Shown piece by piece: positions 35,040 to 43,618 of a DNA stretch of 64,000 bases. The notes beneath the pieces are model-generated. The model searched no databases. It was given only the letters and a program-made list of their open reading frames with translations, and was not told where the DNA came from. Location: positions 6,921,411-6,985,410 of the forward strand of contig NZ_CP036348.1 in NCBI RefSeq assembly GCF_007753095.1. Reading direction: 5' to 3'. This stretch comes from Rosistilla carotiformis (lineage in GTDB: Bacteria; Planctomycetota; Planctomycetia; Pirellulales; Pirellulaceae). A program made the position numbers and the translations under genes. Each line of letters opens with the position of its first letter. Positions within the stretch are counted from its first letter, which is position 1.

Positions 35040-36797
35040 TTAAAGAATCCTTTCCAGCGATCCACAGCGGTACTTTCGCCAGTATGCATCGAGGGCGCGT
35101 TTGACGACACCGCTGAGCAAAAAGACTCCCAGCAGATTCGGTAGCGACATGCCGAGAATCATCAGATCGCTGAATTCGAGGATGTTGGTCGCCGTGACGA
35201 TCGAGCCGAGGAAGGTGAAGGAGACGAACAGCAGTTTGTAGAGGACCGAGGACCGCGTTCCGAACAGTCCGACCCAACAGCGCTCTCCATAATACGACCA
35301 CGAGATGCAGGTCGAAAAGGCGAACAGCACCACGGCGGCAAACAGGATGTAACCGAACCAATGGAATCCGCTGCTGCGGAAGGCGACCAAGGTCATCCCG
35401 GCTCCTTCTTTATGCTCGACCATATGCGCCAGTCGAGCGCGCGCTGCGTCGACTTGGGTTTCGATCGGTTGGTCGGGATCGACAGATCCCAAAACCGAAG
35501 CCACAACCGTTTCGGGCGTATGGGTTTCGACAAACGCGAACCTATCGGGCGAATCCACGTCTTGAATGTGTGGGTTGTAGGTGCCACTGACCACCAACAC
35601 GAGGGCGGTCACCATGCAGACGACCATCGTATCGATGAACGGTTCCAACAACGCCACGATCCCTTCGCTGACCGGTTCGTTGGTCTTGGCGGCGGAGTGG
35701 GCGATTGCCGCCGAACCCACCCCCGCCTCGTTGCTGAAGACCGCGCGTTGGATCCCCATCACCAACACAGCCATCGCTCCGCCCGCCAACGGCGCGTAGG
35801 GTTCAAACGCACTCGACACGATCAATGCCAAGGCATCGGGCAGCGCCGAAACGTTTTGAAACAAGATCCACAACGCCGCCGCAAAATATGCAAAACACAT
35901 CAAAGGGACGATCTTCGATGCCACGCGTCCGATCGACTGAATTCCCCCGATGATCACCACACCAACGGCCAACGCCATCACCAACCCGTAGACCCAGGGA
36001 TAGCTTTGCAAAAAGACGACATCCGTTTTGATCGCCGAAAGCGATTGGCTGACCTGATAGGCGTTGCCGCCGCCAAAGCTGGCACCGATGCAAAGGATTG
36101 CAAACAACGTGCTCAGAAAAATCCCCAGCCAGCCGAGCCGCATCTCCGCCAGACCAGCTTTCAGGTAACGCATCGGGCCGCCCAACGTATGTCCGTCGGA
36201 ATCGGTTGTCCGATACAACTGACCCAACGTGCATTCGGCGAACTTGGTGCTCATCCCGAGAAAACCGACGACAAAGATCCAGAATGCAGCTCCCGGGCCG
36301 CCGATTCCGATCGCAACGGCGACGCCGCCGATGTTTCCCAGTCCTACCGTTGCGCTGAGCGCCGTCGCCAGCGCCTGGAAATGAGAGACCTCGCCGACGT
36401 CGGCGGGATCATCGTAGTCCCCACGCGTCAGCCGCAGCGCATGCCAGAATCCACGGATGTTGATGAACATCAAGCGGAGCGTCAGAAAGACTCCCGCGAC
36501 CAACAGCCAGGCAACGACAAAGGGAACTCCGGTGCCAAAGTCATAAAAGAACAAGGTCGCCAACGGTCCAACCAACTGTTCGCCAAACCAAGTATCGACG
36601 GCGACCACCCAGGCCGCCTTCTTGGACACGACCGCCGGCTCCGGCTCGGCATCCACCTCGACGAACTCCGCTGCCGCCGCCTCGGCGGCGGCCACTTCGG
36701 TCGCGGATTCATCCTGCCCCCACGCCAGCCCCGTGAGGCTGAGGGCCAATAGCAAGGTCGTGACGGGAAGGCGGAAGCGATGATCTATGAGCGACAT
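35040..36797 (-). CDS. Sodium:alanine/glycine symporter (AGCS family) with N-terminal extension
   Basis: ATG 36797 follows AAGGAGCTCGACGAA, giving 585 residues. An apparent signal peptide (VTTLLLALSLTGLAWGQ) and an Ala/Glu linker (about 30-60) precede the AGCS core, which has about 10-11 membrane helices. Family segments include ATALSATVGLGNIGGVAVAI, GGPGAAFWIFVVGFLGMSTKFAE, GGPMRYLKAGL and SNEAGVGSAAIAHSAAKTNEP. It imports alanine or glycine with Na+. The cleavable-looking leader is an unusual addition. A longer start at 36896 lacks a ribosome site. Confidence 0.92.
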   Translation of the reverse strand: MSLIDHRFRLPVTTLLLALSLTGLAWGQDESATEVAAAEAAAAEFVEVDAEPEPAVVSKKAAWVVAVDTWFGEQLVGPLATLFFYDFGTGVPFVVAWLLVAGVFLTLRLMFINIRGFWHALRLTRGDYDDPADVGEVSHFQALATALSATVGLGNIGGVAVAIGIGGPGAAFWIFVVGFLGMSTKFAECTLGQLYRTTDSDGHTLGGPMRYLKAGLAEMRLGWLGIFLSTLFAILCIGASFGGGNAYQVSQSLSAIKTDVVFLQSYPWVYGLVMALAVGVVIIGGIQSIGRVASKIVPLMCFAYFAAALWILFQNVSALPDALALIVSSAFEPYAPLAGGAMAVLVMGIQRAVFSNEAGVGSAAIAHSAAKTNEPVSEGIVALLEPFIDTMVVCMVTALVLVVSGTYNPHIQDVDSPDRFAFVETHTPETVVASVLGSVDPDQPIETQVDAARARLAHMVEHKEGAGMTLVAFRSSGFHWFGYILFAAVVLFAFSTCISWSYYGERCWVGLFGTRSSVLYKLLFVSFTFLGSIVTATNILEFSDLMILGMSLPNLLGVFLLSGVVKRALDAYWRKYRCGSLERIL

Positions 36798-36929
36798 TTC
36801 GTCGAGCTCCTTCAGTGGAAGAGAAACACAGGGCGGGGCGAAGCAGTCCGGAGGCGTTGGCTTTCGGAATGCTATCGTATCGTAGGCGTGGGACAAAAAA
36901 ACCCATGCGACGGAATTAAGTGGAGGGCC

Positions 36930-37934
36930 TTAACCGTCCAAGCCTCCCACGGGAAGGTATCGATACTGACCTCCATTCTCCGTGGCAAGGCCACGCAGAA
37001 AACTGTCTCGCGGCGGTTCGAGGTCGTCGCCAAATTCAATCGTGTGGATCGTCGTGCCGCTGCGTTGCGCACGGGCGCGGATCTCCTGCAATTGGGCCCC
37101 ATTAAGGCGTGGGATTCGCGCATCGGTCAAAAAGAAGATCACGTCGGGACTCATCCGCAACGCCATCAACAACGCATCCATGTGCCGCGTCCCCCCGAAA
37201 GCGGTCATCGCGCGAACGTACTGTTCGGCGCTTCGCTTGGTCTGATCGTCGCCGTTGAGCAGACGCACCATTTGACCGCCGGGGATGAATGCCCGCGGCT
37301 GATTGTTATAGAAGATGATCTGAAATTCTTGCTCGGGCCCCAGCGATTGGATGCTGCGAACCAATTGCATCTTGGCGGCCATCAACGGCCGACCACCAAA
37401 ACCGTTCATACTTTCGGAGCGATCAAAAACGTACACGAACCGGCTGCCCGTCCCCGAGATTCCAAAGACTTCGGTCGTATGCTGCGACCCGCTGGGACCA
37501 AGGTTCATACTCGGTTTCCCTGCCGACGCAGCGGCGGCTTGCAACGCATCGGAATCGCCCGAACCACCCGATGGAAGCGGGGTGTCGAGGGCCGCGGCCA
37601 ACAATCCGTCGAGATCCAGCGGTGGTGCAGCGTCGGCCGGTAGCGCCGCTTGCGACCCTTCTCCCGCCGCAGCTGCCGGCGGTGCAGCGGCGGAATCGGA
37701 CGTCGAAGCCGTTTCCGCCGCCATCTCGTACTCCGTGCGGTCGGGCATCCGATGCACGATCGCAATCCCGACGGGCCGATCGGGAGCCTCACCGGTACCC
37801 TGCGAATCCCGCCCCAGCAACAGCGCGAGGCTGACCAGTAGGATCCCATGCAGCAGCGTCGAAAACATCCACCCCGGGAATCCGCGATGGGGCGGCGTGA
37901 AATCGTCGGGACGGTACGCGGGCGTCAAATCCAT
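36930..37934 (-). CDS. Membrane-anchored von Willebrand factor A domain protein
   Basis: This 334-residue protein has an N-terminal membrane helix (MFSTLLHGILLVSLALLLG, about 23-41). An Ala/Ser/Asp-rich linker (60-150) follows, then a vWA-like domain with the metal site FVYVFDRSESMNGF, GTRHMDALLMALRMSPDVIFFLTDA and a final TENGGQYRYL. The short DRSESM form and the trailing HTIEFG motif are common in planctomycete vWA proteins. Its partner is unknown. It starts 15 bp after the end of a GT4 gene on the same strand, so the two are probably one operon. Confidence 0.8.
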   Translation of the reverse strand: MDLTPAYRPDDFTPPHRGFPGWMFSTLLHGILLVSLALLLGRDSQGTGEAPDRPVGIAIVHRMPDRTEYEMAAETASTSDSAAAPPAAAAGEGSQAALPADAAPPLDLDGLLAAALDTPLPSGGSGDSDALQAAAASAGKPSMNLGPSGSQHTTEVFGISGTGSRFVYVFDRSESMNGFGGRPLMAAKMQLVRSIQSLGPEQEFQIIFYNNQPRAFIPGGQMVRLLNGDDQTKRSAEQYVRAMTAFGGTRHMDALLMALRMSPDVIFFLTDARIPRLNGAQLQEIRARAQRSGTTIHTIEFGDDLEPPRDSFLRGLATENGGQYRYLPVGGLDG

Positions 37935-37949
37935 TACCTCCGCGGAAAT

Positions 37950-39107
37950 CTATTCGACCACACTTAACATCACCTGTTCGATTTGCGGAACGACCGCTTC
38001 GATCGAATGCCTGTCACACACATGCTGCTTCGCCTGGATCGATTTCGCCTGCGCCGATTCGGGCTCTTCGGCAAATTGCAAAATCGCCGAGGCCAACGCC
38101 CTGCTATCTCCCGGCGGAACAAGCTCGCCAAAGGTGCGATCACCAAACAGCTCGGGGGATCCGCCGGCGGTGGTCCCGATCACGGGCACGCCCAGCGCCA
38201 TCGATTCGAGCACCACATTGGGCAAGCCTTCGTACAGCGACGGCACACAAACCAGCTGGCACTGAGCAATGATCGGCACCGCGCTGGGCCGCTGGCCAAC
38301 AAAATGGACCTGTCGTTCGAGCTTCAGTTCGTCGACCTGCGCGGCTAATGCCGAACGCAACGGCCCATCCCCGACCATCCACAGGTGTAAACAATCGAAC
38401 ACAGGATGATCGCGCAGGCTGTCGATCGCCTCAATCAAAAAGCGGTGGCCTTTCTCTTCACTCATCCGCCCCACGCAGGCGATGTTGACGTCGACCGGAT
38501 CGATCACCAGATCCTCGGCCCCCGTCGCCGCTTCGCGTTGGATCGCCTGAAGATCGATCGGGCTATGGATCGTTTGAAAGCGTCGCCGATCGATTCCGTA
38601 ATAACCCGCTGCTGCATCGGCCACCGCTTGGCTGACCGTCACGATCGCGTTGGCGCGACGATATGACCGCGCTAACAGCCATCGCTTGACCGCAACGAAT
38701 CGACGTTCCACGGAAGGCACATCGCGATCCGGGGGGCTAACAATCGTGGCGACGCGACCGCATTGCAATCCTCGCGTCGCCGGATACGCCAGCATCGACA
38801 TGTGAAACGTACGGTCGTACACCAGATCGATCTTCCGCGACATGATCTCATCGCGCAGCGAGCGCACCTGCATCCGGTGGATCGTCCCCGGAAGACTCAC
38901 CCGGGGGCAACGGTGGTGATCCCAAAACGAGAACACTGGCACGTCGTCGGGAACTTGGTCCAACAGACTTCCTTGGCGATAACACAAAAACAGATGCGGC
39001 GTGAATCGTTGCCGATCGAGATGCCGCAAAAGATTTAGGGTCTGACGTTCGCTGCCGCCACCGTCCATCGACCCGGCCATCAGCATTACTTTGTACGGTC
39101 TTGCCAT
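37950..39107 (-). CDS. GT4-family glycosyltransferase (GT-B fold)
   Basis: From ATG 39107 the product is 385 residues. The N-terminus has the GT4 acceptor loop GSMDGGGSERQTLNLLRHL. The C-terminal Rossmann domain carries NIACVGRMSEEKGHRFLIEAI, LWMVGDGPLRSALAAQVDEL and the nucleotide-sugar motif VPSLYEGLPNVVLESMALGVPVIGT (E-x7-E). It transfers a sugar from a nucleotide donor, probably to envelope or exopolysaccharide. ATG 39143 would add 12 residues that do not resemble the family start. It lies just upstream of the vWA gene. Confidence 0.92.
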   Translation of the reverse strand: MARPYKVMLMAGSMDGGGSERQTLNLLRHLDRQRFTPHLFLCYRQGSLLDQVPDDVPVFSFWDHHRCPRVSLPGTIHRMQVRSLRDEIMSRKIDLVYDRTFHMSMLAYPATRGLQCGRVATIVSPPDRDVPSVERRFVAVKRWLLARSYRRANAIVTVSQAVADAAAGYYGIDRRRFQTIHSPIDLQAIQREAATGAEDLVIDPVDVNIACVGRMSEEKGHRFLIEAIDSLRDHPVFDCLHLWMVGDGPLRSALAAQVDELKLERQVHFVGQRPSAVPIIAQCQLVCVPSLYEGLPNVVLESMALGVPVIGTTAGGSPELFGDRTFGELVPPGDSRALASAILQFAEEPESAQAKSIQAKQHVCDRHSIEAVVPQIEQVMLSVVE

Positions 39108-39204
39108 GGGCGGCCTGTCACCGATCGTGGTTAACGCATGCAATCGCCGACACGCGGTTGACGCAGCGATGCGGCCAAGCGTTTTCGCATGACCGCGGAT
39201 TGAC

Positions 39205-40728
39205 TTATCGACTGGAACTTTCGGATCGAACCCGACCCAACGTCGCCTTCATTTTATCCACGCGCTGTGGATGTTGATCGGCGAGATTCTTTTGTTCCCC
39301 CAGATCGGCACGTAGATTGTACAGTTGAGCCTGGGGGGCGACACCCACCTCGGTGTTGGTGTTCTTATTGATCGCTGGCCCCCTACCTGGCTCCAAATAT
39401 TTCCAGTCTCCCTGCCGCAACGACAACGTGCGTGCCTGCTGGACCAAATGGTCGCGTCCCTGGGAATCCTCGCCCAGCAAAGCGGCCATTAGATTGTGAC
39501 TGTCGGGCCCAGCCTCCGCAGCCAACGTCTGCCCCGTTAGCGTGGCAAACGAATGCAGCAGATCGATCTGGCAGACCAACGCGTCGCTGGTTTGATTTGC
39601 TTTAACTTTCGCGGGCCACCGCAACACAAACGGCACCCGCGTTCCGCCTTCAAAGCTGCTGTATTTGCCACCCCGCAACGGGCCCGCGGGTTGATGATCC
39701 CCCAGCTTCTCCGCCGCTTCGTCTTGGTAGCCATCATCGACGACCGGACCGTTGTCGCTTGTGAACAACACGATTGTATTGTCCGTCAAATTCAATCGAT
39801 CCAGTGCCGCCAGGATCTCGCCGGTACACCAATCGGTCTGCGCGATCGCGTCGCCGCGCGGTCCCATCGCCGTCGTGCCGACAAATCGCGGATGCGGGAC
39901 ACGTGGGACATGGATGTCGTGCAGTGAGAAGAACAGGAAAAACGGATCGTCTTTGTTCTCTTCGATATACGCAACCGCTTTGGATGTGATCCGATCGGCC
40001 ATCTCTTCATCAACCCAACGAGCGCGATGGCCCCCGGTCATATAGCCAATCCGGCTGATCCCGTTGACGATCGTGCGATCGTGGCCATGGCTGGGATGCA
40101 TCTTCAGCAGGTCCGGGTTCTCCGCCCCTGTTGGTTCATTGCCCACCTTCGTTTTAAAACTGACATGGATGGGATCGTCCGGATCGAGATCGACGACGTG
40201 ATGATTTTCAACGTAGACACAGGGGACGCGATCGCCGGTGGCCGGGATCAGGAAACAGTAATCGAATCCAATCTCCAACGGCCCCGGGGCAATCTTGCCA
40301 TTCCAATCGGCCCCTTCTGCCGGTCCCAATCCAAGATGCCATTTGCCGACGACACCGGTCTTGTAGCCGGCGTCGTGCAACATCGAAGCGAGCGTCACGC
40401 GACCGGGTTGAATGATCGCCGACGCGTCCCCCTTGGCGATCCCCGTTCCCTGCTGACGCCATGCGTACTGGCCCGTCAACATCGCATACCGCGACGGAGT
40501 GCAAGTGGCCGCCGGAGCGTGCCCGTCGGTGAACCGGATCCCTTCGCTGGCGATCCGATCGATATGAGGAGTCGCCACGGCGGTCGCACCGTAGCAGCTT
40601 GTGTCACCGTAGCCGAGATCGTCGGCATAGATCAGAACGATATTGGGATGGGACGTCTGGGAAACTGCGTTATTCGTTAACGCAACCAACAGACCGATCG
40701 ACAACCAAGCGGTGAGGGATTTGGACAT
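39205..40728 (-). CDS. Secreted type I sulfatase (arylsulfatase family)
   Basis: ATG 40728 gives 507 residues with a signal peptide (LTAWLSIGLLVALTNNAVSQ). Type I sulfatase residues are present: metal-binding DD in IYADDLGYGD (35-41) and the formylglycine motif CTPSR (Cys76), then GKWHLG, HDIHVPRVPHP and FTSDNGP. Cys76 must be converted to formylglycine by a maturase. It would hydrolyse sulfate esters on algal polysaccharides or similar substrates outside the cytoplasm. A PL7 alginate lyase gene lies downstream of its divergent partner region. Planctomycetes typically carry very many sulfatases. Confidence 0.95.
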   Translation of the reverse strand: MSKSLTAWLSIGLLVALTNNAVSQTSHPNIVLIYADDLGYGDTSCYGATAVATPHIDRIASEGIRFTDGHAPAATCTPSRYAMLTGQYAWRQQGTGIAKGDASAIIQPGRVTLASMLHDAGYKTGVVGKWHLGLGPAEGADWNGKIAPGPLEIGFDYCFLIPATGDRVPCVYVENHHVVDLDPDDPIHVSFKTKVGNEPTGAENPDLLKMHPSHGHDRTIVNGISRIGYMTGGHRARWVDEEMADRITSKAVAYIEENKDDPFFLFFSLHDIHVPRVPHPRFVGTTAMGPRGDAIAQTDWCTGEILAALDRLNLTDNTIVLFTSDNGPVVDDGYQDEAAEKLGDHQPAGPLRGGKYSSFEGGTRVPFVLRWPAKVKANQTSDALVCQIDLLHSFATLTGQTLAAEAGPDSHNLMAALLGEDSQGRDHLVQQARTLSLRQGDWKYLEPGRGPAINKNTNTEVGVAPQAQLYNLRADLGEQKNLADQHPQRVDKMKATLGRVRSESSSR

Positions 40729-40909
40729 ACAACACAACTTACAAGACGAGGAAATAACGAGCATGGGCGGCTCGTCCATTGTAGTTGGTATCAACCCACA
40801 AGGTAGTAACCCGCGAGCCCGCTTCTATCGCCGATGGAACCTTTCCCACGAGACGGCCGGGATTCCCCACCAATGGCCCCGTCGACGGATCTCGATCGAT
40901 TGAGGCACC

Positions 40910-41629
40910 CTACGGCATGACCTGCAACCGGTAGATGACCACTTCGCCGTAGGCGTCGGTGGCGTCCCCTTTGCTGGGATTCGATTGGGTGTAGCAGCCG
41001 GCTTTGAAGTAGCATCCCGATCGCGAGACCTGCCAATCCATCTTCAGCTCCTCTTCATACCAAACCTTCACGCGCCCGCCGCCAGCTTGGATCTTTAAAT
41101 CGAAGGGCGTTCCTCGTTGGTATTTGCGGTCGAGCATCACCGTCTCCATCGCATTGCGTTCGACGAACAGCTTGGTTCCTTCAAGACGGATCATGATCAG
41201 ATCGTCTTGAGCGTCGTGGATCTGAGCGCAGACGACGTGCTTCTTTTTTGTTGGCGTCTTCGTGATCGCGACGCGCATCGTCATCGTATGGAGCGTTTGC
41301 CCGGCGGTGCTCCAGTCGGCATCCTCTCGGCCGCGATCGATCATCTGCCGCAGTTCGCTGCGAGGGAATTTCGAACCCCTTGTTGTGGCGCCGCCGCAAT
41401 GGGCGCGAAAGACGATCCCGTCGCCCCCCTCGTTGACGAAGAAGTATCGCGGATCGACAAACGTCTTGAGCTCGGGCGAAACGATCTCATCCGCCTTCCC
41501 CGAATCATCGGCATCGATGGGGAGTGTCAGTTTCCAGTTCGACAGGTCCAGAAGTTTCCCCGGCGGATCGGCAGCGGCCAGCGAAGCGGGGATCGCCAGA
41601 GCGAAGAACATTACAACAAATCGGGGCAT
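40910..41629 (-). CDS. Secreted polysaccharide lyase family 7 (alginate lyase)
   Basis: This 239-residue protein has a signal peptide (FVVMFFALAIPASLAAA) and a single PL7 jelly-roll domain. Conserved strands are visible: NWKLTLP, PRSELRQM (Arg90, Glu92, Arg94), AQIHD (Gln136, His138) and CYFKAGCYTQSN (Tyr207), the substrate-binding and catalytic residues of PL7. It should cleave alginate or a related uronate polymer by beta-elimination in the periplasm or outside. No KdgF, uronate reductase or TonB-type uptake genes are adjacent, so it is not in a classic alginate operon. Confidence 0.93.
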   Translation of the reverse strand: MPRFVVMFFALAIPASLAAADPPGKLLDLSNWKLTLPIDADDSGKADEIVSPELKTFVDPRYFFVNEGGDGIVFRAHCGGATTRGSKFPRSELRQMIDRGREDADWSTAGQTLHTMTMRVAITKTPTKKKHVVCAQIHDAQDDLIMIRLEGTKLFVERNAMETVMLDRKYQRGTPFDLKIQAGGGRVKVWYEEELKMDWQVSRSGCYFKAGCYTQSNPSKGDATDAYGEVVIYRLQVMP

Positions 41630-41728
41630 GGTCCGTTCCAGGTAACATCGTTTGTGAGCTGCATCGACAGTGAATTTGCCCAGAACGTATTGTACGTGTG
41701 ACGCGATGTGTCGCTGATGAAAAATGTC

Positions 41729-42172
41729 CTATTCGAGATACTTTGGATCGTATTGGACGCCCGCCTTGGCCAGCAGTTCTTTCAATTCATCGAGCGATGA
41801 TTTCTTATGGTGATGAGCGGCTTGATGCTCGATGTATTTCGCGACTCCGGGGCAGGCATCGGGACTGAGTGAGAAGATCGCGTATCCCTCCTGCCATGCA
41901 AAGGGAGCGAATTTGATTTCTTTGTGAACCCACAGCGTGGCGGCACTTTTTGTTTCTCGGACCAAGTCGGCGGGGCAGTGCGTTGTTTTGCAGCCGACTA
42001 GCATGTCGACATGATCCGATACGCCGCCGATTTTCAGCGGCACCGCCTCGAGTCCTTTGAGTGTCCCGCCGAGATAAGCGTGAAATTGGTGGACCCACGC
42101 ATCATCGATCCATGGTTTGCGATGTTTGGTGGAAAAGATGATGTGGAAGTGGATGCAATGGTAAGTCGACAT
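41729..42172 (-). CDS. RAYT/IS200-like Y1 HUH transposase with His-Val-Asp in place of HUH
   Basis: From ATG 42172 the product is 147 residues. It matches the Y1 transposase fold: MSTYHCIHFHIIFSTKHRKPW, GVSDHVDMLVG, LVRETKSAATLWV, FAWQEGYAIFSLS and VAKYIEHQAAHHH. The catalytic Tyr is probably Tyr113 with Gln117 (Y-x3-Q). The metal motif reads His54-Val-Asp56 instead of His-x-His. There is no tnpB and there are no IS ends; instead a GTAG-hairpin array starts about 80 bp upstream of its start codon. That fits a REP-associated tyrosine transposase (RAYT), a domesticated single-copy relative of IS200/IS605. RAYTs cut and join GTAG-marked REP hairpins. Confidence 0.8.
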   Translation of the reverse strand: MSTYHCIHFHIIFSTKHRKPWIDDAWVHQFHAYLGGTLKGLEAVPLKIGGVSDHVDMLVGCKTTHCPADLVRETKSAATLWVHKEIKFAPFAWQEGYAIFSLSPDACPGVAKYIEHQAAHHHKKSSLDELKELLAKAGVQYDPKYLE

Positions 42173-42253
42173 GCGCGTTCTCTCCGAAGACATGTTCGTT
42201 CGAATCGGGAGCAAAGCCCCGGTTGGGTCGGGATGTTAGGAACGCGTGCAACA

Positions 42254-43343
42254 ATCCCAACGTGCGCGGAACAATCCCGAAGGGATTTTGGATGGTACTC
42301 AAGGCCCCAGCGCACACGACGTTCCCGAAGGGACCGTAGAAGGTAGCCGGAAGTCGTCGCGCAGCGGCGGCCTCCGGTACGCGGGAACCCCAACGCGCGA
42401 CGCTCCCGCAGGGAGCGCAGCCCCATCCCGTCGGGATTCGGTGGCGGTTGGCGATTTTTGCCACAGAGAACTCAGAGGCCACCGAGGATTGGATCCGCTC
42501 TGCTTGCTCTGTGGCAAACAACGTTCCCGAAGGGACCCGCAGAAGGTAGCCGGAGGTCGTCGCTAAGCGGCGGCCTCCGGAAAGCAAGAGCCCCAACTCG
42601 CGATGATCCCGAAGGGATCGCAAATCCATCCCTGCGGGATTCGGTGGCGGTTGGCGATTTTTGCCACAGAGAACTCAGAGGCCACCGAGGATTGGATCCG
42701 CTCTGCTTGCTCTGTGGCAAACAACGTTCCCGAAGGGACCGCAGATGGTAGCCGGAGGTCGTCGCGAAGCGGCGGCCTCCGGAAACGCGATGATCCCGAA
42801 GGGATCGCAAATCCATCCCGTCGGGATTCGGTGGCGGTTGGCGATTTTTGCCACAGAGAACCCAGAGGCCACCGAGGATTGGATTCGCTCTGCTTGCTCT
42901 GTGGCACACGACGCTCCCGAAGGGACCGTAGAAGGTAGCCGGAAGTCGTCGCTAAGCGGCGGCCTCCGGTACGCGACGACCCCAACGCGCGACGCTCCCG
43001 CAGGGAGCGCAAATCCATCCCGTTGGGATTCGGTGGCGGTTGGCGATTTTTGCCACAGAGAACTCAGAGGCCACCGAGGATTGGATCCGCTCTGCTTGCT
43101 CTGTGGCAAACAACGTTCCCGAAGGGACCGCAGATGGTAGCCGGAGGTCGTCGCGAAGCGGCGGCCTCCGGAATGCAAGGCCCTAATGCGCGATGATCCC
43201 GAAGGGATCGCAGACGAATGTGCGCCCCCGCCGGGGGCGGCGATCGATTACGTGAACGGTACCGGTGGTATTCGCTGCGCTCAAACCACCGGCTACCGTA
43301 TGCGATCCCTGCGCGATCTTGCCCACGGTTCGGCTGAAGCCTC
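42254..43343. repeat. REP/BIME-like array A, four tandem units of about 187-203 bp
   Basis: The segment GCGATTTTTGCCACAGAGAA recurs at 42451, 42654, 42841 and 43043 (spacing 203, 187, 202). Each unit carries a plus-strand hairpin with a GTAG foot (starts 42342, 42546, 42748, 42935, 43137) whose RNA form is a stem of about 14 bp around a 3-base loop. Each also has short palindromes such as GATCCCGAAGGGATC and GTTCCCGAAGGGACC, and an outer TTGCCACAGAG...CTCTGTGGCAA pair. One minus-strand GTAG hairpin ends the array (43262-43296). Both array ends match those of array B (53982-55988). Long open frames here are by-products of the repeat and not genes. Confidence 0.85.
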
Positions 43344-43376
43344 GACTCCTGCGACGCAGCCACAATGAATGAAAAG

Positions 43377-43450
43377 TACCCTGAGCGGGACTCGAACCCA
43401 CGACCTACGCTTTAGGAAAGCGTTGCTCTATCCAACTGAGCTACCAGGGC
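43377..43450 (-). tRNA. tRNA-Arg, anticodon CCU
   Basis: The minus strand folds as a 74-nt cloverleaf: acceptor GCCCTGG, D arm GCTCAGTTGGATAGAGC, anticodon stem ACGCT with loop TTCCTAA and AGCGT, T arm GTGGGTTCGAGTCCCGC, then TCAGGGT and discriminator A. The anticodon CCU reads AGG arginine codons. Position 1:72 is a G-U wobble. The CCA end is not encoded. Its 3' end faces array A, which stops 33 bp away. Confidence 0.93.
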
Positions 43451-43618
43451 GGTTGATGGGGCTGATTATCGCTTCCCTTGTCGCGTTGGTAAACGGTGCC
43501 TGAGGATGAATTTCCAAATCGTTGTGGGCGATTGGGAGAGGGGTTTAGGCTAGAATTGGAGCGGTAAATCGGTGGCGTTGGCTGCCGCCGACTTCTCGCT
43601 CCTCGCTGGATGCTCGTC

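Noticed and set aside
35361-36752. 463-residue plus-strand frame opposite the alanine symporter
   Set aside because: Charged, His/Gln/Arg-rich text mirroring a membrane protein; the minus strand has clear AGCS motifs.
42254-43343. Array A as a CRISPR
   Set aside because: Units are nearly identical throughout, with no unique spacers, the period is about 190-200 bp, and no cas genes are present.
42246-43368. Many 70-175-residue open frames on both strands within array A
   Set aside because: They follow the repeat period, read the same palindromes in several frames, have no ribosome sites and resemble no protein. They are by-products of stop-poor repeats.
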